Both the position numbers and the translations under genes were made by a program. Below are positions 58,264-64,000 of a DNA stretch of 64,000 nt, piece after piece (position 1 is the first letter of the stretch; each line of letters starts with the position of its first letter). This DNA comes from Gentiana macrophylla (taxonomy: Eukaryota > Streptophyta > Magnoliopsida > Gentianales > Gentianaceae): contig CM047815.1 of the NCBI GenBank assembly GCA_026214975.1, forward strand, positions 76,971,299 through 77,035,298, given 5' to 3'. The notes beneath the pieces are model-generated. The model was not told the DNA's origin and did not search any database. It saw only the letters and a program-made list of their open reading frames with translations.

Positions 58264-59623
58264 ATGAAAGGAATAGAGGATAAAGGGTGTCTAGATTTTG
58301 GATCAGAATCACAAGAACACTCTGGTAATGGTAGCAGCAATAGTAGTACAAGTTTTGATTTCCACAAAGGTAGCTCCTCAAAGAACCGATCTTTTTCGAG
58401 ACAAACCGGTTTAGGAAAACCAACCCCATCCAAATGGGATGATGCACAAAAATGGCTAGTGAATCTATCAAGAGGTGGAGGAGGAGGAGGAGGAGGAGAA
58501 AAGAAGCAAACATCCTCATCACAGTCTGCACCGCGAAACTCGAATGCCGATGATAGGAGACTAATAGCTCCAGTACCAAAAACAGAAGAAGAATGGGATG
58601 ATGATGGTGAACAATATGAAATGGAATCCAAGAAAGTAGATTGTGATGAATCTATGTGGAGAATCAACAAACCATCAAAAGGGCCTTCAGTTTCAGGTGT
58701 TAGATCAGTCAGTGTGAGAGATATGGGTACTGAAATGACTCCAGCTGTTAGCCAAGAACCATCAAGGGCAGCCACACCATTGAAAGCAACAACACCAGTA
58801 ACAAGAAGCCCATTATCTTCAGGTTGTTCAACTCCTATAAGATATCAAAACGGATCGATTCCTATCGAAAACATATTATCATCAGCTGAGAACAGAGTAG
58901 AAGTTAACAGTGTATTTACTGATAACCAGCAAAATCAGATTAATTCTTACCAAACATCATCAAAGAAACAAAATCCTATGGAAATCTGAGCAACGGCTTG
59001 GGATGAAGCTGAATGTGCTAAGTACATGGCTAGGTTAGTAATTAGTATATTCTAAACAACTAAATAATTGTTGTTTGATTTGATAACATGTTATTAATTA
59101 TTGATTATTATTAATTGCAGGTACAAGCGTGAAGAGGTAAAAATACAAGCTTGGGAAAATCATGAGAAACGAAAAGCTGAGATGGAGATGAGAAGAATGG
59201 AGGTAATTATTATTAGAGTATAATTTATGCATGATATATCACACTGTAATAATAATAATAATAATATACACGCACGCTTTCGCAGATTCGAGTAGAAATC
59301 GAAAAAATCAAGTATACATACAGACTCTGGCTTCGGTATTCCGTATTTTATAAGAGAATATACTAGTTTCAATGCACTAGTTAGATTGATATGAATTTTT
59401 GGTACATGATTAGGTGAAGGCGGAACGGTTGAAGTCGAGATCACAAGAGAAATTCAGCAACAAAGTAGCAGCAACAAGGAGAAAAGCAGAGGAAAAACGG
59501 GCGAATGCAGAGGCCAAATTGAATGAAAAGGCAGTGGAAACATCAGAAAGGGCAGATTATATAAGAAGGACTGGTCATTTACCTTCCTCTTTCTCCTTCA
59601 AACTGCCTTCTTTCTGCAGGTAG
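58264..59623 (+). pseudogene. Remorin with a premature TGA before the C-terminal domain
   Basis: Remorins are plant-specific proteins of plasma-membrane nanodomains. Three exons with GT-AG borders: 58264-59033, 59121-59202 and 59414-59623, encoding 353 residues if read through. The N-terminal part is Ser/Gly-rich (a GGGGGGGG run at residues 71-78, WDDAQKWLVNLSRG, GCSTPIRYQNGSIPIENIL). The C-terminal coiled-coil domain is complete: AWDEAECAKYMARYKREEV, KIQAWENHEKRKAEMEMRRM, KRANAEAKLNEKAVETSERA, RRTGHLPSSFSFKLPSF. At 58,987-58,989 the codon is TGA where the family normally has Arg (NPMEI-R-ATAWDEAE), i.e. one C-to-T change from CGA. Everything else is intact, so this is a recent nonsense allele or a base error. 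The truncated 241-residue product would lack the remorin domain. Confidence 0.85.
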
Positions 59624-60404
59624 ATGTTGTATGTAATGTTATGTGTATCGGCCTTTCTTTTTGGCTAAGATGATCAAAGTGTGTAGTATCTGTTTTTATC
59701 GGTTTTATATTATTTGCAATGCTACAGCCATTTCATAGTGTCACAACCAACACTATTGTGACTGAATAACAGGTTTGACAAAATATGATTATTACGACGT
59801 AATTTGAGTTATTTTGCGGATGTTTTTCGGATCGAATTCTGGCTATAAAATACGTTTGATACTTTCTGAATAGAGTTAGGACAGCAAAAGTTATATCATT
59901 TTGCCTAACATTGTGTTACAAATATAAATGAATGTGGGAAACAAAAGAAATCAAAGGATAATAGTTAAATTGAAAATAAAAGTATGTGTGATATAAAAAA
60001 AAATTTGTTGTGTAAAAAGACATTTATCATTTAATATTGGTACATTAAATGGTTGTGGACAAATGGATATCAAATAACAAATCAAATACTTCAAGGCATG
60101 TGGATGTCACATCTCAGGCATGTGAATAAATAAGTAATTTTTTTAGAAAACTTTTTATTTTTATTAAAAAAGGCTAGAAAGAAAGTATATAAAAGATGAT
60201 TCAACACGCCTTGATAATATTCACGAAACCTCAACACTTAACTATGTCTCATTAAAACATTTTAGCACTAAAACACAAAGAAAAAAATCTATTGATAGGA
60301 AAGAGTATGGTTGTTATGTGTTGAGCCAATTGGGAAAAAAAATTCTTCCTATCAAGGGTCCCTAAATTAAGCTCTCAAATATGTTGTTTTTTTTTACTCC
60401 CCAC
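59624..60404. other. Intergenic, downstream of the remorin
   Basis: 59,624-59,770 is probable 3' UTR. The rest is AT-rich with A and T runs and no gene. Confidence 0.45.
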
Positions 60405-60721
60405 TGATAACTTTTATGGAAGAGATGGTTTTTGGGAAAATTTAAGAATTTCATTGATAGAGCAAACATATATATACAAGTGGTAATAAACTACCCACTA
60501 GTCCACTTCCTATAAAATAGGAAATATGGGATCATGGCCTTAATCTTAAATAACTACTCACAATCTTCCTATAAACAAGGAATCATGGGATCATGGCTAT
60601 AAGCCATCACAACTACTCTAATAATGGAAAGTATGCTGAAAATCGAAAGTAACTTGGCTAACATAACCTTAGGTAATTAAAACAACTTAATTAACATAAT
60701 AAACAATTTAATTTTCTAACA
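60405..60721 (-). mobile_element. 3' LTR of a Ty1/copia element
   Basis: On the minus strand the LTR begins TGTTAGAAAATTAAATTG at 60,721, directly after the polypurine tract AAGGGAAGGAA (60,722-60,732), as expected for a 3' LTR. The far end is tentatively ...AAAAGTTATCA at 60,405. The right border is well supported, the left one is uncertain. Confidence 0.6.
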
Positions 60722-60748
60722 TTCCTTCCCTTAATCTGAGCTGGCAGT

Positions 60749-61838
60749 TCAGATTACTTCACACATGCCCAACTTGCCTCTGAGCTTTAGAAATTGATCC
60801 CTCTTGAGTCCTTTAGTCATTATATCAGCTATTTGATCTTCACTCATGCAATGGTGCAACTCAATGATCCCTTCTGCACATAGGTCTCTCAGGAAATGAT
60901 ACTTCACATCTATGTGCTTGCTCATGTTGTTTAATACTGGATTATTGGATAGCTTGATAGTTGAACTGTTATCACAGTACATAATATTCCCAGTCTGCTG
61001 AACATGACCTAGAACTTCCAGCATCCTCCTTAACCATATCAGCTGACATGAATAGTGTGCTACTGCAACAAACTCTGCTTCAGTTGTGGACAAAGTGACT
61101 ATTGGTTGTTTCTTTGAGGACCAACTGATAGCACTTCTTCCATCATAAACACAAAACCAGAAGTACTCTTCATGTCATCAATGTCTCCTGCATAATCACC
61201 GTCAAAGTATCCAAATACCGAGTTTTCTCTCACGAACCATACTTGATGCCAAGGTTGATGGTTCCATTCAAGTATCTTAGAATCCTCTTCACATAGTTTA
61301 AGTGGTCTGCTGATGGTGAATCCATGTATCTGCTTGCTACACTTACAGCATACATAATGTCAGGTCTTGTTGCTGTCAATATAAAAGACACCCTATCATA
61401 TGCTTGTATAAGGTGGGATTCACCTTACTACTTGTTCCTTCTTTGCTAAGTTTCACACCAGTTTCATATGGTGTAAGTGCGGGATTGCTATCCTTCATCC
61501 CAAACCTGTTGAGAATTTCAGATACATACTTCTTTTGAGAAATTAGTATGCCTGACTCAGTCTGCTGAACCTTAATGCCTTAAAAAATATTGCATTAGCC
61601 CCATATCTGTCATGCTAAATTTGTTCTTCATTGCCTCCTTGAACTCTGTTTTCATGCTGAGTTCACTGCTGGTGAAGATAAGATCATCCACATATAAACA
61701 AGCAATCAGTAGCCTTCCATTGTTGTTAACTTTCACATACAAGGTAGGTTCGTATGGACACCTTGTGAAACCTTCCTTCACAAAATAAGAATCAAGATAA
61801 ATTGCATTCAAGCCCTCGGGACTTGCTTGAGTCCATAT
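60749..61838 (-). pseudogene. Ty1/copia pol, C-terminal part (RT end, RNase H)
   Basis: Continues the reverse transcriptase interrupted by the solo LTR. Near 61,811-61,680 is LLIACLYVDDLIFTSS with the YVDD catalytic motif, then KFSMTDMGLMQYF; a frame shift follows at about 61,580. RNase H is at 60,749-61,093 with STTEAEFVAVA (catalytic Glu), MYCDNSSTIKLSNNPV and KHIDVKYHFLRD, ending at a stop followed by the polypurine tract. The shifts at about 61,812 and 61,575 and the gap between show the copy is inactive. Confidence 0.85.
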
Positions 61839-63520
61839 TGTTGGTCCCTTAAAAGGCTTTGCTTAAGTTTAGAGGGGGGGGGGAATAAACTTAACACTTA
61901 AAACTTTTGGAGTTAACAAATTCTCGCAACTTCAAGAAATCACGATACTTCAAGAAGTCTGTTGAGACTTCAGAGCTCACCGATAAATGTGAGTTCATCG
62001 ACAGCCTCATTTGTCAATTTGTGCAAATGAATTATATCAAAATTAAGCCTTATTACTTGTTGTTAAATATGATACTAAGTATTAGATACTCAAGAGTGCA
62101 AGTGTGTGATTTCAGCTGCTAGATTCAAGAGGTTGATGAGTGAAATAAACTAAGTGCGTAAAGTAAATGCCGAAAGTAAGTAGGCGATTTTTTATAGTGG
62201 TTCCAGTGATGTAATCATGTCACCCCACTCTTCTCCCTTGTGATGTTGGAGGAAATTCACTGAGATCTTTGAGGTAGCTGTTACAAAGATTCCTAAGCCG
62301 CTTGTCCTTCACCAATAACTATGGCTTCACAAACCGAAAACTCGGGAACAGTGTAGATTGTCGCTCCTTAGTCTTCCACTGTCCTTGAAGGGTAGGATTG
62401 CCTCTTCACCACCTCACCACAAACAACAGCCACACCCAATGATGCTTCACTGCCTTCAAGAGGTTCTTTATAAAATAAAGATTGAATCAAATAAATGATT
62501 CAATTGCAAAGAGCCTTGATTAGATGATGTAATCACAGCTTGCGCCTTCAAGTGTTTAATCTTGATGTAGCTTGAATACGTAATGCACTTGAAGAAATTC
62601 ACTAGATCGCAGCCTTTATGCTCAAAGAAGTCCAAAGAGGTGTTTTTCAAATTCAATATCACTTAAAGTTTATCTCAATTTTTCATCATATTTTTTCTGA
62701 GTTAAAAGTCTTCTATTTATAGGCTAGAATGCATGTGACTTGTATTTGAAATTCAAATGTAACCGTTCCTTGTTTTTGTCCCATCTGATTTGCATTCTCG
62801 TCACTATTCATAGGATCGACAATCGCTGTAATTCCTTTTGACAAAGGCAACATTCACCTTTGACTTGTGTCCATTGATAAAGTCCTCGAATCATCCTAAC
62901 GTTTTTTAATCTCTAACCACCGATTTGTTTGATCAAATCGAGGTAGTTATCGTCCTTATCCATGTAATCTTCCAATATTATCTTGAATTAATCGAGGTAT
63001 ACTTCAAAGAGTTCATCATCAAGTATCAATCATCATTTGAACAAAGATGTTGTCGTGTATAAAATGCAAGGTACCGATTTCTTTTATCTAACTTTTACTT
63101 GTGAAGTTAGATTACATCTTTTGATTATAACCAAGTTCCAAACATCATCCAACTTATGGAACTTAGACCTTCTACACAAGGTATATGTAATCGCCCAGTC
63201 ATCACAGCACTTGCCTAAATTCCGATTCCATATCCTTGACTTTAAATACTAAGTTTGATCCCTTAGCCTTCATTTACCGAGTTTGAACCTCACTCTTCAC
63301 CTTCAAAGAGGTTCAAGACTAGTCTCCATCGACCTATCTACCCCATCGACTTAGACTCATCACGACACAAGTCACCGACCATTACAAAGGCTTGTTTGAT
63401 CAAACCTATTTATGAATCAAACTCTAATAAGCCTATACATTTGATCTAGACATCTTTTTGCCTTTGCACTATAACAGCTAGTATGGCACTCATCATCAAA
63501 ACTAAGAAATAAGTCCAACA
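61839..63520. mobile_element. Solo LTR, 1.68 kb, inserted in copia reverse transcriptase
   Basis: Starts TGTTGGTCCCTTAAAA and ends AAGTCCAACA: inverted tips TGTTGG/CCAACA. Flanked by the perfect 5-bp duplication CATAT (61,834-61,838 and 63,521-63,525). Removing the insert and one CATAT restores the copia reading frame at the LY-G-LK motif. A G run after TTTAGA (61,874-61,883) followed by AATAA is seen near the start of some Ty1/copia Sirevirus-type LTRs; that family is inference. No coding, primer site or polypurine tract, hence a solo LTR. Two short frames (61,907-62,122 and 62,468-62,662) are chance. Confidence 0.85.
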
Positions 63521-63525
63521 CATAT

Positions 63526-64000
63526 AAGGCTTTGTTAAGCCTATATACTTTGTTCTCTTCTCCATGTTTCACATAGCCTTGTGGTTGATCCACATATACC
63601 TCTTCTTCCCGCTGACCATTCAAGAATGCTGATTTTACATCCATTTGATGTACTTTCCATTGTTTTTGTGCTGCCAAAGATAGCACAAGTTTGATAGTTT
63701 CCATTCTTGCTACTGGGTCCAACACTTCATTGTAATCAATCCCATACTTTTGCTTGTAACCTTTGGCTACTACTCTAGCCTTATACTTGCTGACTTTGCC
63801 ATCTTCATTCAATTTTGTCTTATAGATCCACTTGACACCAATAGTCTTGTGTCCTTTTGGTAGATCTGTAAGACTCCAAGTCTTATTCCTTTCAATGGCC
63901 ATGATTTCTTCATCCTTAGCATGCCTCCATTTGCTGTCTTTTGCTGCCGCTTCATAAGTGATTGGGTCATCACTTGCAAATAGAGCATAATAGGTAGACT
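63526..64000 (-). pseudogene. Ty1/copia reverse transcriptase, N-terminal part, running off the window
   Basis: Open in one frame from the window edge to the insertion: ALFASDDPITYEAAAKD near 63,970, then MAIERNKTWSLTDLPKG, GVKWIYKTKLNEDGKVSKYK, ARVVAKGYKQKYGIDYNEV, VHQMDVKSAFLNG (first catalytic Asp) and NKVYRLNKALY up to the insertion point. Integrase, gag and the 5' LTR would lie beyond the right edge of the window. Confidence 0.88.

Noticed and set aside
58256..58775. Long minus-strand frames opposite remorin exon 1
   Set aside because: Shadows of the plus-strand Ser-rich exon; poly-Pro/Leu runs mirror its GGA repeats.
61907..62122. Short frames inside the solo LTR as genes
   Set aside because: They lie wholly within a bounded LTR and match nothing known.

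Overview
The window is nuclear DNA of a flowering plant, most likely a eudicot. The evidence is spliced genes with short GT-AG introns, plant-only families (an LHT-type amino acid permease, a remorin, a DUF212 protein) and dense plant-type transposons in an AT-rich background. I cannot name the species from sequence alone.

There are four host genes. An intact seven-exon LHT-type transporter lies at 11.4-14.8 kb (+). A Ser/Pro-rich gene with a prenylation-type C-terminus lies at 18.2-23.7 kb (+); its reading frame is broken in five places, at least four of them beside G or C runs. An intact five-exon DUF212 membrane protein lies at 44.85-46.84 kb (+). A remorin at 58.3-59.6 kb (+) carries one in-frame TGA just before its conserved domain. 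The rest is transposon sequence and its debris.

The main discovery is one very large Mutator-like element (MULE) at 25,682-43,416 (17.7 kb), bounded by identical 9-bp target duplications and matching inverted ends. Inside are a decayed MULE transposase (MuDR N-domain, DDE region, SWIM finger), a DUF1985 plus Ulp1-protease gene, a captured two-domain B3 gene, and three diverged copies of a gene resembling the 'putative plant transposon protein' family. Two ~180-bp promoter-like repeat arrays and a shared 3' tail flank different coding regions, so the interior looks like exchangeable expression cassettes. The element's ends and its internal arrays share ACGACAATA-type palindromes.

Other regions: 0-8 kb holds hAT-like non-autonomous elements, inverted repeat blocks, unusual minisatellites and a Stowaway-like MITE. 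At 8.3-10.5 kb a 2.2-kb solo LTR has split an older MITE. At 48.5-57 kb are remains of a Ty3/gypsy Tat-like element: gag and protease on the minus strand, no reverse transcriptase or integrase, a 58-bp tandem array, and two incomplete antisense-ORF copies on the plus strand, one of them interrupted by LTR-like DNA. At 60.4-64 kb is a Ty1/copia element (minus) whose reverse transcriptase is split by a 1.68-kb solo LTR with a perfect 5-bp target duplication. Family names come from motif recognition by eye; no database search was run.
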